From: Paenibacillus farraposensis
GTDB lineage: Bacteria > Bacillota > Bacilli > Paenibacillales > Paenibacillaceae
NCBI RefSeq assembly: GCF_020736845.1
Contig: NZ_JAFFQR010000064.1
Span: 186,001-250,000, forward strand
Length of the DNA: 64,000 nucleotides
Direction: 5' to 3'
Positions 9,056 through 18,170 of this stretch are shown here, piece after piece. Positions within the stretch are counted from its first letter, which is position 1. Each line of letters opens with the position of its first letter. The notes beneath the pieces were generated by a model that was not told the origin of the DNA, did not search any database, and was given only the letters and a program-made list of their open reading frames with translations. Both the position numbers and the translations under genes were made by a program.

Positions 9056-9374
9056 TGTTTTCGTCCAACCAAGCAGTATACTGCTCGACTCGACCCTCAA
9101 CATTACCCGCTGCTTCAAATTCAAGAGACTCCAACAATTCCTTTTGCTCATCGGCCTTTAATTTAGCAAATTCCTCTGCTGAAATGGGGGCACCTGTTGA
9201 TTGTAACAACCCCGGGTTTCCACCTTCACTTCCGTGATTTTCATCCATGACCATTTTGCCCGAACCAAGACTCACAAGACGTTGGGCCTCTGCATCACTC
9301 AGTCCTCTTAAAATGTCACCTATAGCGAAGTCTTCTCCGCTGTGGCGAATTTTCCCCAATGCTTCAATATTCAA
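9042..9374 (-). CDS. Phage head-completion region protein, function unknown
   Basis: A 110-residue acidic protein with an N-terminal part (IGDILRGLSDAEAQRLVSLG) and a C-terminal helical part (AEEFAKLKADEQKELLESL). It lies between capsid and FII-like genes, where lambda encodes FI. Translation would begin with TTG (9374) behind AAGGAGGGA. I see no conserved functional motif. Confidence 0.6.
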   Translation of the reverse strand: MNIEALGKIRHSGEDFAIGDILRGLSDAEAQRLVSLGSGKMVMDENHGSEGGNPGLLQSTGAPISAEEFAKLKADEQKELLESLEFEAAGNVEGRVEQYTAWLDENNALV

Positions 9375-9387
9375 TGGATATCCCTCC

Positions 9388-10413
9388 TTATAGAACTTTC
9401 GCTACGTACCAGTTCTCGATGTTCAATGGAACAGGGAACGGACGACTTTGCAACTCCAGTGTGCGAACCGCTGTGCGGCGGTCTGCGAATACTTGTGCAA
9501 CTACTTGTTGGTTAACCAAACGGATATCATCATCTCCGACCATAACCGGGTTAGCTGCATAAAGGAATTCAAACGGCTTGCCTTCCGGTAGCAATACAAT
9601 CGTACCAGCAGGAATGAATGGCTTTTCTACACCGTCATCGTCCACGAATGTACCTGTATAGCTGTAAAGATCAAGACCAACGTCTCTTAGGAACCCATGG
9701 TAAGTTACACCGTCAGGCAACAGAGTCGTATCAATGTTGCCGATAGTCAGCCCTTTATTGTCGGCCAATTTTAGAATGGCTGGGTGGCGTGTCAGAGCTA
9801 TCAATGCCTCATAATCACCCACTACTTTGCGCGGAGTCTGCCCATTTTTTTGCATGATAGACAGTCGCAGTCCCGCTAAGAACTTGATAGGATCGGAGTT
9901 CGGGTCACTCCACAGGTCTTTACCAGAAAGAGTGATCGTGTTTGAGAATCCGTAGTTAAGTTCTTGTTCCACGCCCTCACCAACTTGCATTACCTTACCC
10001 GTGAAAATCATTTGTGATGCCATCTCGATTTTACGGCGAGTAATAGTGTCGTTCAGTTCCACCAAATCCCTAGCAATCAATTTACGGAGGCGTTGTTCAA
10101 CGCTATCCGGGTTATAGAGGGATTCTCCAGCTTGGCGAGCTTTAAGGTCGTGATAAGTAATGTTCCGTGCTGGCTTAACGGGAACTGGGGAATATTGCTT
10201 CGCGCTGAAAGCATCACGCAGTACAATTTTCCCTTGTTGCAACTCAGATACGTAAGGCGCGATACGGTGCTTACCTTTCAACGTTTGAATTTCGATTTCG
10301 GTCGTAAGCCCTACCTCACCGTCAGAAAAGAATGTGCTCAAAATGTACTCCGATGTTTGCGGTAACTGCCCAACTACTCTGAGAAGCTGCGGCAAAGAAT
10401 AAATATCTGGCAT
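9388..10413 (-). CDS. Major capsid protein E (lambda-type)
   Basis: A 341-residue protein of the lambda gpE major capsid family. It contains the family pattern NITYHDLKARQAGE, the KFLAGLRLSIMQKNGQTPRKVV segment and the C-terminal RLVNQQVVAQVFADRRTAVR. It would form the icosahedral shell with HK97-like fold. AGGAGG precedes the ATG. The decoration protein gene lies directly upstream. Confidence 0.92.
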   Translation of the reverse strand: MPDIYSLPQLLRVVGQLPQTSEYILSTFFSDGEVGLTTEIEIQTLKGKHRIAPYVSELQQGKIVLRDAFSAKQYSPVPVKPARNITYHDLKARQAGESLYNPDSVEQRLRKLIARDLVELNDTITRRKIEMASQMIFTGKVMQVGEGVEQELNYGFSNTITLSGKDLWSDPNSDPIKFLAGLRLSIMQKNGQTPRKVVGDYEALIALTRHPAILKLADNKGLTIGNIDTTLLPDGVTYHGFLRDVGLDLYSYTGTFVDDDGVEKPFIPAGTIVLLPEGKPFEFLYAANPVMVGDDDIRLVNQQVVAQVFADRRTAVRTLELQSRPFPVPLNIENWYVAKVL

Positions 10414-10426
10414 TGTTTAAATCCTC

Positions 10427-10819
10427 CTATTCTACTACCCGTTTTATGATCAAACCAATGTTACGCATTTCAACTTCATGCTTTTCAACCTTATCCGCAC
10501 CGCCAAAAATGAGAGCGTGACGGTTAAACTCTCCGCCTACATAACCTGTAGCTCGTACGTCTTTGGTCGTTGCATCCACTTCCTGGTCGGAAAGGATCGC
10601 AAAAGGCAATTGGGAACCGTCCGTCTTGCTGGAGTCCACTGGAGCTACGATGTACATTCCATGAAAAGCGTTCGTTTCAGGCAGTTGAGATACAACCCCT
10701 AAAACAGTACCACGCTTGATGACGCCGGATCCGCTTTTTACAATGATGGACACATTGGTGAGCGGTACAGTATAGCCCGCAATCAGGTTATCGTACGGCT
10801 GGCTTTCATATGCTGGCAT
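10427..10819 (-). CDS. Head decoration protein D
   Basis: A 130-residue protein of the lambda gpD head-decoration family. It has the family pattern AGYTVPLTNVSIIVKSGSG and VLGVVS. Decoration trimers stabilise the expanded capsid after packaging. GGGGAGGTAA precedes the start. Located between the prohead protease and the capsid gene as in lambda. Confidence 0.88.
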   Translation of the reverse strand: MPAYESQPYDNLIAGYTVPLTNVSIIVKSGSGVIKRGTVLGVVSQLPETNAFHGMYIVAPVDSSKTDGSQLPFAILSDQEVDATTKDVRATGYVGGEFNRHALIFGGADKVEKHEVEMRNIGLIIKRVVE

Positions 10820-10821
10820 AA

Positions 10822-12042
10822 TTATTTACCTCCCCGTAATCTTTTCATTTCTGCAATTACCTCTTCCGCTTCTGTTTGTGCCTGCACTTCTTCGGCGGCT
10901 TTCTTGACTTCTGGTGTAGTAGATTCTTGGACAGGGACGTCATTTACCCCACTATTTTGCGCGTCCTGTTGACGTGCTGCTGCTACCTCACCTTTCTTAG
11001 CTATGGAAGCTTGTACAATCGCTAGGGAAGCTTCCGCGACGGTTTGGCCTGCCTCGATAGCGTTCTTTACAATTTCAGCAGCGCCTGGAGCAGCAGCCAA
11101 TTCATTCAGCGCCGTAATCCGTTGACGTTCGTTTGTCACACCCTCATTTACTACTTGGTTATACAAGTCTGGATGTTCGTTTTTCAATTGGTTAAGATCC
11201 ATTGGTTTGTTTTCCCCCTTCATAGAGTTAATCTCATTTTTTAATTCCTCAAATGTGTCTCCAGCCCGCGGAGTTCCGCCCTTATTCGCGTTAACGGCAA
11301 CAACTGGTTGCTTGGCATGCGAACGAACCTGTAAATTCGGGCTGCTGTGCAGGGGAATTATAGCTTCCGCCCCTCTGTCGCCAAGCACTGGAGACTGATT
11401 GATGAAGCCACCACTTTTAAGAAGCTCGTTTCGCACTTTGTTTATGACCGCTTCCGGCAGCACTCCATCACTCCCGAGCATGTCGACAGCACTATTGGTA
11501 ACTTCCGCGACTCCTTCGTTGAACATTATTTCATCCGCGAATCCAAGTTCGACAGCCTTCTGAGCATTCATCCAAGCTGTATTATTCATGAGGGTAAGAA
11601 GCTCGTCTCTTGTCTTACCTGTTCGGAGTGAATAAGCATTGGTTATCGCCTCATCTGTGCTTTTAAGCAAGGCGGAAGAGCGGTCGTGGTCGTTCTTGTC
11701 ACCATCAGTCCTCGTTGCAGCGTTATGAATCATGATCTGTGCTGGTGGTGATATTTTGATAACGTCAGCACCCATAATCATGACCGAAGCAGCAGAAGCG
11801 GCTACGCCTGTTACTTTCGCAGTGATCTTCCCGGGGTAATCTTTGAGTAAAGTGTAAATCTCAGCACCGTCAAAGGCGGAACCACCGAGAGAATTGACAT
11901 ATAGTTCGATTTCGTCGCCATTAGATGCGTCGAGCTCCTTAGAGATCATCCCCGGACTCACAGCCGGAATGCCAAACCATTGATAAATCCATGCGTTAGC
12001 GTCGCCAATAATAGGGCCGTTAGCTTTGATCTTCTTGGGCAT
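10822..12042 (-). CDS. ClpP-like prohead protease fused to scaffold
   Basis: A 406-residue protein. Residues 1-190 are a ClpP-type serine protease: the GVAASAASVM segment carries the likely nucleophile Ser (about residue 83) and MIHNAA the His (about 106). The C-terminal half is rich in Ala, Glu and Gln, as expected for a fused scaffold that is removed after prohead assembly. The ATG at 12042 is chosen because GAGGAGGTG precedes it by nine bases. It overlaps the end of the portal gene by 23 bases. Confidence 0.9.
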   Translation of the reverse strand: MPKKIKANGPIIGDANAWIYQWFGIPAVSPGMISKELDASNGDEIELYVNSLGGSAFDGAEIYTLLKDYPGKITAKVTGVAASAASVMIMGADVIKISPPAQIMIHNAATRTDGDKNDHDRSSALLKSTDEAITNAYSLRTGKTRDELLTLMNNTAWMNAQKAVELGFADEIMFNEGVAEVTNSAVDMLGSDGVLPEAVINKVRNELLKSGGFINQSPVLGDRGAEAIIPLHSSPNLQVRSHAKQPVVAVNANKGGTPRAGDTFEELKNEINSMKGENKPMDLNQLKNEHPDLYNQVVNEGVTNERQRITALNELAAAPGAAEIVKNAIEAGQTVAEASLAIVQASIAKKGEVAAARQQDAQNSGVNDVPVQESTTPEVKKAAEEVQAQTEAEEVIAEMKRLRGGK

Positions 12043-13684
12043 TTTCTTTCTCACCTCCTCCCAGGTCGTCGCTATCATCTTCCTCATCGCCTACATTAGA
12101 CGATGTTGGAACGGCGGTAGCTGCTGCCTTAGCTGCGCCCTCACTAAGTCCATACCTTTTGAGCGTAGCAAGCTCGTGGGCTCGCTGCTGCACGTTGGAC
12201 TCCCACTCACCGCCTGTGAGTTCGGCTGTTTCGCCCTCTGCGGTACTAAAGTTATATTCGATACGACTGATTGCAGCGTTAACCTCTTTGACCGGATCGA
12301 GCATGCCCTGGGACGGGCCGTGCCAAGCTGCTTTCGTATAGGCACGAAAAATAGCCGGATCATCAAAGATACCCGGCGCGTCTATGCGGCCTTTTGTAAC
12401 TGCCTCGACAAACCATTCTTCATACACAGGCTGACAAAACGACTTAGCAAGCCATGTTCGACGCATGCGGAACATTTTCCACGCTTCCAACATTGCAGCG
12501 CGGCTAGCTGTATAAGACGATGTAAAGTGTTTGACCAGCAATTCGTAAGGAATTTCAAGAGCAGAACCAATCTGCCTCAATATAGCCGTAACAAATGGGT
12601 CAAAGTTCGGGTTTGGTCTTGTCGGGTCTGCAAAATTTGCTTTTTCACCTGCCTCAAGAAACTGAACCGCTCCCGCACCAAGTTTAATATCATTGGGCGG
12701 CAACTCTTCACCAGCCAAGTTATCAGTATCAGGCGGTTGCAAACCGAACGCGCTAGAATCATCAGCATTCTCTGTTTCGATAAACACAGTAAACATCGCT
12801 TGTACTGCAGCAGCCGTTAATTCTGCCTCGGTATAGCGGTCAAGTTGCTTCAATGCCTCAATAACTGGCGCAATGACAGGCACACCACGGCGCTGACCCG
12901 GACGCTCGGATTCCATCAGATGGAGCACATTGTATCTCCCTGTTTCCTCTCCCCGCGACAAGACTCTCGTCCATTTTTGATCGCCGCCGAGATAGCTCTT
13001 GCCACTTCCTGGGTGACGACTACTGAAATGATAGGCAACAATCATACCCGTTTCATCTACCTCAACCCCGGATTGTATCCGGTCCGTATCCGAAAGGTTT
13101 GGACTGCTACAACGATCAGCCTCAATCAGATTGACCTTTAAATCATAAATTGAGAATTTGCGTGGAATCATCGGCAAGAGTCCGAAAACATCGCCGCTTT
13201 GAAGCTGAGAAAGAAAAGCAAGCTGTTGTAAACCATAAAAGTCATTCAAACCTGCAGCGTCACAGTTCTTTGAGTCGGCCCATAGCGACCATTCGCGGTC
13301 AATTTGAGATTTTAATATTGCGGATTGCTCAGCAGTCAGATTTAAAAAATCCTTATCAAACGCTGGTTTAAGCCGTAAACCTGTTCCCACCACATTTGTT
13401 CGCATAGTCTTGTGAGCTCCGGCAACAATCGCCCCTCCTACAGCAAGATCCCGGGAACGTGCTCTCAATTCCTCCAGATAATCATGGATATCCGAATCAG
13501 CGTCCCCGATGTTAGGATTCCAAAGACTCATGCTTTTCTTAGTCCGGCTGGCTCCATGAGAACCGTACCCTTGGTTCAAAACAGTAGCGATTTTTTCTTG
13601 TCGGATAGTCTCAGTTCTGGCTATAGCTCTTTTTTTAGCCACACCAGGAGCAACATAATTGATGATCCGTTCAAGCCTGTTCAT
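12020..13684 (-). CDS. Portal protein (lambda gpB family)
   Basis: A 554-residue portal protein of the lambda family. Typical segments are GYGSHGASRTKKSM, AIVAGAHKTMRTNVVGTGL and SALEIPYELLVKHFTSSYTA. It would form the dodecameric ring through which DNA enters and leaves the head. The start overlaps the W-like stop (ATGA). The C-terminal tail is acidic (DDSDDLGGGE). Confidence 0.93.
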   Translation of the reverse strand: MNRLERIINYVAPGVAKKRAIARTETIRQEKIATVLNQGYGSHGASRTKKSMSLWNPNIGDADSDIHDYLEELRARSRDLAVGGAIVAGAHKTMRTNVVGTGLRLKPAFDKDFLNLTAEQSAILKSQIDREWSLWADSKNCDAAGLNDFYGLQQLAFLSQLQSGDVFGLLPMIPRKFSIYDLKVNLIEADRCSSPNLSDTDRIQSGVEVDETGMIVAYHFSSRHPGSGKSYLGGDQKWTRVLSRGEETGRYNVLHLMESERPGQRRGVPVIAPVIEALKQLDRYTEAELTAAAVQAMFTVFIETENADDSSAFGLQPPDTDNLAGEELPPNDIKLGAGAVQFLEAGEKANFADPTRPNPNFDPFVTAILRQIGSALEIPYELLVKHFTSSYTASRAAMLEAWKMFRMRRTWLAKSFCQPVYEEWFVEAVTKGRIDAPGIFDDPAIFRAYTKAAWHGPSQGMLDPVKEVNAAISRIEYNFSTAEGETAELTGGEWESNVQQRAHELATLKRYGLSEGAAKAAATAVPTSSNVGDEEDDSDDLGGGEKENAQEDQS

Positions 13685-13911
13685 ATATCAAACGGGGTGA
13701 ACGCACGAGTACGGGAACGTCTCCGGCCCGGATTCTCCAAATCGTCAACCACCTTGCTCCAGTAGCGTATTCTTTCAATGATTGTGCTCATGGGTACACG
13801 GGTTACTGATCTCCCTTTGATGCTATACGATTGTCCTGTAGCAAGAGCCATCTCAGCATCACGCCATGCGGTCAGATTTCCCCTTGCTTCTTCAAGTGTG
13901 ATATTTGGCAT
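13681..13911 (-). CDS. Head-tail joining protein W-like
   Basis: A 76-residue protein between terminase and portal, the position of lambda W. NLTAWRDAEMALATGQSYSI followed by a helix with RIRYWSKVVDDLE is typical of the GpW family, which completes the head neck. GGAGGTGAAAAGGGGAT precedes the start. Confidence 0.82.
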   Translation of the reverse strand: MPNITLEEARGNLTAWRDAEMALATGQSYSIKGRSVTRVPMSTIIERIRYWSKVVDDLENPGRRRSRTRAFTPFDI

Positions 13912-13938
13912 ATCCCCTTTTCACCTCCTTCATATGGT

Positions 13939-15798
13939 TTACACACTGCTATTAACGCCTTGTCTGCGCTTTTTACGTGGTGCAATTACTCTCCCCCCAG
14001 CATCAGGATCAATGATAGGTCCGTTAGGCTGCTGCTCAATGGGCAGTGAAAGGTTAGGGTTCAACAATTCAACAACTGCCCGGTTGTAAACAGCTAGGTC
14101 AAACGGCTCGTTTCGGTCGCGAGTCTTGACCCAGGCTTTGTACTTAACGCCCTCTTTCACCACAATTTTGTGCGTTTCAGCAGTCAGACCCAAGAAATAT
14201 TCTTGCGTGTATCCCTTGTCCTCGCCCGGGAAATGGCAGTATAACGGCCCCGGCGATTCTACTTTTAAGCTGTCATGGACCTTGACCTTACCATCGTCTA
14301 CTCCCAAATGAATTAATATCGCATTATACATTTGGGTACGGGTATGCTTGGCGATGAATGGGACATGCTCTGCCGTTTTGGGGTTGATCCCTTGCCCTTT
14401 AATGGCGTATATGCGGCGATATTCCCTCGGTTTAGTGAATTCGTACACCTCTTTGGTATAATGACCGCCTGAGTCCATACAAGCGCCCACAATACGGAAT
14501 TCTCGCCCGTTTGGTCCAGCCCATGAACGACAAAGAAACCTGTCCAGTTCCTCCCATACTTCGGGTCTGTCCAAGTCTCCGTAAATACGGCGATATTCAA
14601 TTCTCCAAGACTCTTTACCAGCTCCCCAGCCCGTAATCTCCACTTCAAAACGGTCATCTTGGGTGTCAATCGCAGCAGTAATGACTTTCACACCCTCCGG
14701 CACTTCATGTTCATAAACCTCACGGCGTTGCATCAAAGTTTTCTCGTCCATTCCTTTGACCTTAGTCTCCCAAGGCTCTCCAAGGACCGTATTTATGAAA
14801 ACTTTGAGTTTGTCTACGCCTTCACGCTTGGCAATTAAGAACTTTTTCGAGACCTCTCGCCAGTCAGACCAGGGACTTGAAAGCTGGTTGATGTGGAATC
14901 CGCGTCGGGTTGAGTGCTCTTTACGTGCAATCCAAGCCCCATTCCCGCGCTTCCACTCTTTTTCAGATCCCAACATTCCACAGTAACAGCAGCGATATTC
15001 AGCCTTTGTGACCACGATTTCGCCGCTTTCCGACTCGTAATGTTCGTATTCAACCCCATTTTTGAATCTTAAAGGTTGCAACTCTCCGCAATGCGGGCAC
15101 GGCAAGCACCATTGTTCCATAGTGCTGTCTTCGTAAAGCTGGTAAATGCGAGAAGTTTCCTTATCGACCGGAGTTGATACAAACAAATGCCGCCGCTTGT
15201 GCCGGAATGTTGTTGTCCGCGCAGTAGCAAGAGCGATTGGGTCACCTTCTTTACCGGAGGAAACCGGAAATCTGTCCACCTCATCACATAGAACGATTTG
15301 GACCGGTCTGGAAGACAGCCCCGCCGAAGCATTGGCCCCTACTATCGTCACATATCCGCCTGGGAATGACTTTTCTTCAATCGTGTTACTGCTGTCCCGG
15401 GACTTAGCGACGCCGACCTTGTTATGCAACACGTCGCTGTTATTAATCATGGGCGTCAGTCGTTTTTTTGAGTAGGCCTGTATTAAATCCTCATTGGGCA
15501 ACACGTGCATGATTGGGCAAGGCTCTTGGTCAATGTACGAACCGGTCACATTCAAAAGAAACTCCGTTTTCCCCACCTGAGCTGAGGCCATGATCACGAC
15601 CTCTTCCCATTTTTCAATAGAATCCATGATTTCGCGCTGGTACGGTGCCCGATCAGTCCGCCACGGCCCAGCCTCTGCGCTGCTCTCCGTGGTCAGCACT
15701 CGGTTCATATCAGCCCATTCAGAAACCGTCAACCGTCTTTTGGGCTCCCATTGCCGGTTCGCTCGGGTAAATAATTCAACTGTCTTCTGGGCTACCAT
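13939..15798 (-). CDS. Terminase large subunit (lambda gpA family)
   Basis: A 619-residue DNA-packaging motor. MASAQVGKTEFLLNVTGSY holds the adapted Walker A motif (about residue 70), IVLCDEVDRF the Walker B, and the C-terminal half the nuclease domain with AAIDTQDDRFEVEITGWG and the Asp residues of the nuclease site. A zinc-binding set of Cys (CPHCGE, CCYCGM) lies between. It overlaps the small subunit by 23 bases. The lambda-type terminase predicts cohesive-end packaging, an inference from family. Confidence 0.95.
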   Translation of the reverse strand: MVAQKTVELFTRANRQWEPKRRLTVSEWADMNRVLTTESSAEAGPWRTDRAPYQREIMDSIEKWEEVVIMASAQVGKTEFLLNVTGSYIDQEPCPIMHVLPNEDLIQAYSKKRLTPMINNSDVLHNKVGVAKSRDSSNTIEEKSFPGGYVTIVGANASAGLSSRPVQIVLCDEVDRFPVSSGKEGDPIALATARTTTFRHKRRHLFVSTPVDKETSRIYQLYEDSTMEQWCLPCPHCGELQPLRFKNGVEYEHYESESGEIVVTKAEYRCCYCGMLGSEKEWKRGNGAWIARKEHSTRRGFHINQLSSPWSDWREVSKKFLIAKREGVDKLKVFINTVLGEPWETKVKGMDEKTLMQRREVYEHEVPEGVKVITAAIDTQDDRFEVEITGWGAGKESWRIEYRRIYGDLDRPEVWEELDRFLCRSWAGPNGREFRIVGACMDSGGHYTKEVYEFTKPREYRRIYAIKGQGINPKTAEHVPFIAKHTRTQMYNAILIHLGVDDGKVKVHDSLKVESPGPLYCHFPGEDKGYTQEYFLGLTAETHKIVVKEGVKYKAWVKTRDRNEPFDLAVYNRAVVELLNPNLSLPIEQQPNGPIIDPDAGGRVIAPRKKRRQGVNSSV

Positions 15799-16303
15799 GG
15801 TCTACATCGCCCCCAATCTGATCCGGGGTATATTTAGCCAGGGCAGACAAGGCTGTTTCAATCTCTCGACGCACCACAGATTCCACAACCTCGGCTGATT
15901 CTTGTTCGCACTCCGTTGCAATTCTGCTCGATACGCCAAGAAGTCGGGACTTCGTTGTTAAAATCAGGTCCGACAGCAGCCTTTCTACGTCCAACGCCGC
16001 ATGGAGGTTCCCTTTCATTTGCTCCAGCTCAAGCGATGCCTTTTCAGCCTTGGTTTTCTCGTGTTGAGTCTTGTAATCTATCAACCTCGGCTTTCTTTCT
16101 TCTTCTTTGCCACCAGAAACATACTCAATGTACGCCTGCACAGCCTCAGACAGATTGTATTTTCCTCGGGAACACTGCTGTAGTACATTTTCTGTGGTCA
16201 ACTGCCTAATCCAGCGGTCAGACTTGCCGACGATGGCAGCCAATTCACCCGTCTGAACTATTTGGTCATGCACCTTAATTGCTTCCGTCTTAGCTTTAGC
16301 CAT
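15776..16303 (-). CDS. Terminase small subunit (Nu1-like)
   Basis: A 175-residue protein with an N-terminal winged helix (LAAIVGKSDRWIRQLTTENV) of the Nu1 type that recognises the packaging site, and a helical C-terminal half that binds the large subunit. GGAGGGCTGACG precedes the ATG. It is the first gene of the morphogenesis operon; the packaging site probably lies in or just upstream of it. Confidence 0.87.
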   Translation of the reverse strand: MAKAKTEAIKVHDQIVQTGELAAIVGKSDRWIRQLTTENVLQQCSRGKYNLSEAVQAYIEYVSGGKEEERKPRLIDYKTQHEKTKAEKASLELEQMKGNLHAALDVERLLSDLILTTKSRLLGVSSRIATECEQESAEVVESVVRREIETALSALAKYTPDQIGGDVDHGSPEDS

Positions 16304-16537
16304 CGTCAGCCCTCCTGCTTCCGTTTTAAGCCTTATTAAACCCCTACCCTACTGACCCCCTTAATTAGTAGAAAAAATATCTCTATCGCGCTCCTACGCC
16401 CCTTAAAAACGGAAACGGAAGTGAAATCCCGATTTAAAAACTAGCGCAAAATCGGGGTCGTGAGCACCCGCAATACTTTTTCTTCTCTCAGAGGGACCCG
16501 TAAATATTTTTCGAGCAAAAAATAATAGAAAATATAA

Positions 16538-16963
16538 TTATTCTTTCACTCTCAAGCCCAATAGTTTTCGGTAGTGGTTCAACCCTTTATCATTGAGTCC
16601 TGCCAAGAAGAATAGCTGTGCCTCTCCTAACTCTTTACCATGTCGTTCGAAGTATTGAGCATTGATCTCCTTGACCTCTACTTGTTCAACAGCCTCGCGT
16701 ATCTCTTGATGTTCGAAGCAATCTATTAAGGTCATATTAAAGAACATACGCAATTGTCTTTCACATTCAGAGGGAGGAATGGTTTTATCCACCTTGGGTT
16801 TATATAGTGCAGGGTTAAGTCTCGCTGTTGGCTTACACGCATAACCATACCTGTCATAGTACGTACCACGTCCAGACTCATTCATGCAGTGTGTGCACCA
16901 TCGTCCCTTACTAAACTGTGAGCAATCAGCGCAATAGAATGTATCAACAGGGCTTTTCATCAT
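16538..16963 (-). CDS. Small protein with two CxxC pairs, function unknown
   Basis: A 141-residue protein. CADC (about residues 11-14) and CTHC (23-26) probably bind one zinc ion; a further Cys follows near residue 43. The remainder is helical with no family I recognise. It starts with the ATGA overlap of its upstream neighbour, so both form a small operon ahead of the terminase. Such genes often encode late regulators, but there is no direct sign of that here. Confidence 0.6.
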   Translation of the reverse strand: MMKSPVDTFYCADCSQFSKGRWCTHCMNESGRGTYYDRYGYACKPTARLNPALYKPKVDKTIPPSECERQLRMFFNMTLIDCFEHQEIREAVEQVEVKEINAQYFERHGKELGEAQLFFLAGLNDKGLNHYRKLLGLRVKE

Positions 16964-17202
16964 GGATACTCCGGCGTGATGGGGATAAGATACACCATCG
17001 CATCATCTGGATTAACATGAGCTAACTGTAGCGCTCTGATCGCATCTAATTCGAATTGGTTCACGCCATTCTCCTTTTCCGTGGTGATGTAGCTGTAACT
17101 CATGCCGGCAATAGTAAGCAGTGTACGAGCAGTAGAGAGAGTAAGCTTAGTTCGTTCAGCACGTATCAACTGCACCATTCCCTTAGCCTCAGTCTGATTC
17201 AT
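16960..17202 (-). CDS. Small helical protein, possible DNA-binding regulator
   Basis: An 80-residue protein with the N-terminal segment MNQTEAKGMVQLIRAERTKLT and TARTLLTIAGMSYSYITTEKE, which could form a helix-turn-helix. The ATG at 17202 is nine bases from AAGGAGG; a GTG two codons earlier is too close to it. It is upstream of and coupled to the zinc-binding-type gene. Confidence 0.55.
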   Translation of the reverse strand: MNQTEAKGMVQLIRAERTKLTLSTARTLLTIAGMSYSYITTEKENGVNQFELDAIRALQLAHVNPDDAMVYLIPITPEYP

Positions 17203-17249
17203 ACGCACGCGCCTCCTTCTTTTGTTCTTTTATTCTTTAATCTTTAAGA

Positions 17250-17895
17250 CCTTGGTATAAAGGGTCAGGCAAAGCTTATGTTCATGTGTATGGTACAGGG
17301 TGGTTGATGTACGAGTATTTTAATTGACTGTACAACTACTCTCATTTCTTTGTTCTCTATCAGGTTTATTTGATAGGAATAATTATCCTCATGCTTCACT
17401 CTCTCTTCATCCTCTCTGTTTATATATGAACAATAAAAAAAGCCACTCTTTTATGGGAGTGACTTCAGTAATCGTATTATGTTTTATTAGGTATTAATAA
17501 CCCTTGTATACCAAAGGTTTTTAGCGTCGCATATACTTTATAGCATTAAAGTTACTTTAAACGTATTCTTTAAAAGATTAAAACCGTCCTCATAGCCGGA
17601 CCGGCCTAGTTCCGCACTGAAAAGATGTGCAGAACCAATGTTTTTTAAATTATCTCTTTAATCAATTATTGAAGATGAAATGCATATGAACGCTGCGCTC
17701 CATATTAAGATCCTTGTACTTAGTTACTAAATACGAAGGAGTAAGAGCATTATACTGAGAACTATATTAGGCTGTCAATCGGCCCATTTTGGCCTAAATT
17801 CGGCATTATACACCCTTTATACATCGGTGTAGCTGGTACATTTTGCACACCATCATGAGAGTATAATTCCTTAAAACCCTTGATACATAAGGGGT
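17250..17895. promoter_or_regulatory. Four copies of a palindromic motif in the prophage control region
   Basis: This gene-free stretch holds four related imperfect palindromes: 17250-17265 (reads ACCCTTTATACCAAGG on the minus strand), 17500-17518 (ACCCTTGTATACCAAAGGT), 17809-17831 (ACCCTTTATACATCGGTG within TACACC/GGTGTA arms) and 17876-17895 (ACCCTTGATACATAAGGGGT). The consensus is ACCCTT, a short ATAC-containing centre, AAGG(G)T. Repeated palindromes between early and late gene blocks are typical of operators. No protein partner is shown. Apart from these, the terminator and the repeat at 17917, I see no other gene between 17203 and 18014. Confidence 0.55.
17434..17463 (-). terminator. Intrinsic terminator
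   Basis: On the minus strand a hairpin with arms CACTC and GAGTG (loop CCATAAAA) is followed by seven T. It would stop transcripts coming from the accessory genes before the late region. Confidence 0.75.
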
Positions 17896-17916
17896 CGTAT
17901 CATTCTAACACCCGTT

Positions 17917-17982
17917 TAGAGGGGGACAATCGTCCACCAGTAGAATCATGCTAGAGGGGTGTGATTGTCCACCACTAATATT
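17917..17982. repeat. Two direct repeats of about 30 bases
   Basis: The units 17917-17946 and 17952-17982 share TAGAGGGG, then A-T-(C/T)-GTCCACCA, then TA. They lie 35 bases apart, just right of the fourth palindrome. They could be further protein-binding sites or a replication or packaging signal. Confidence 0.45.
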
Positions 17983-18014
17983 CATCATTCTTGTATATGG
18001 TGTATAAACATTCA

Positions 18015-18107
18015 TTAATGATTCCTTCCTTGACGACGCTCCTTTCGGTTACGCGGGGCCTCATGTCGGGCTGCTGTTAATCGTACAAGCCATTGCAATA
18101 GTTCCAT
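18015..18107 (-). CDS. Possible 30-residue basic peptide
   Basis: An ATG at 18107 follows a strong AAGGAGG site at normal spacing and opens a 30-codon frame. The peptide has a hydrophobic amphipathic N-terminal half (MELLQWLVRLTAAR) and a very basic C-terminal half (NRKERRQGRNH). It lies after a terminator and before the palindrome region. There is no family match I can name. The evidence is the ribosome site and composition only. Confidence 0.4.
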   Translation of the reverse strand: MELLQWLVRLTAARHEAPRNRKERRQGRNH

Positions 18108-18128
18108 CTTCAACCCTCCTTCGGGCAA

Positions 18129-18154
18129 CAAAAAAAGCACCGATTAGGGTGCTT
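18129..18154 (-). terminator. Intrinsic terminator
   Basis: Minus-strand hairpin AAGCACC/GGTGCTT with loop CTAATC, followed by a run of T. It ends the gene at 18171-18434. Confidence 0.85.
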
Positions 18155-18170
18155 CTCCTTAATGAAATAA

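Noticed and set aside
12026..12820. Open frame of 264 codons opposite the portal gene
   Set aside because: Shadow of the portal gene; no domain and no ribosome site.
16304..16537. Gap before the terminase as a gene or cos site
   Set aside because: No frame with a ribosome site is present, and a cos site cannot be recognised from this sequence alone.
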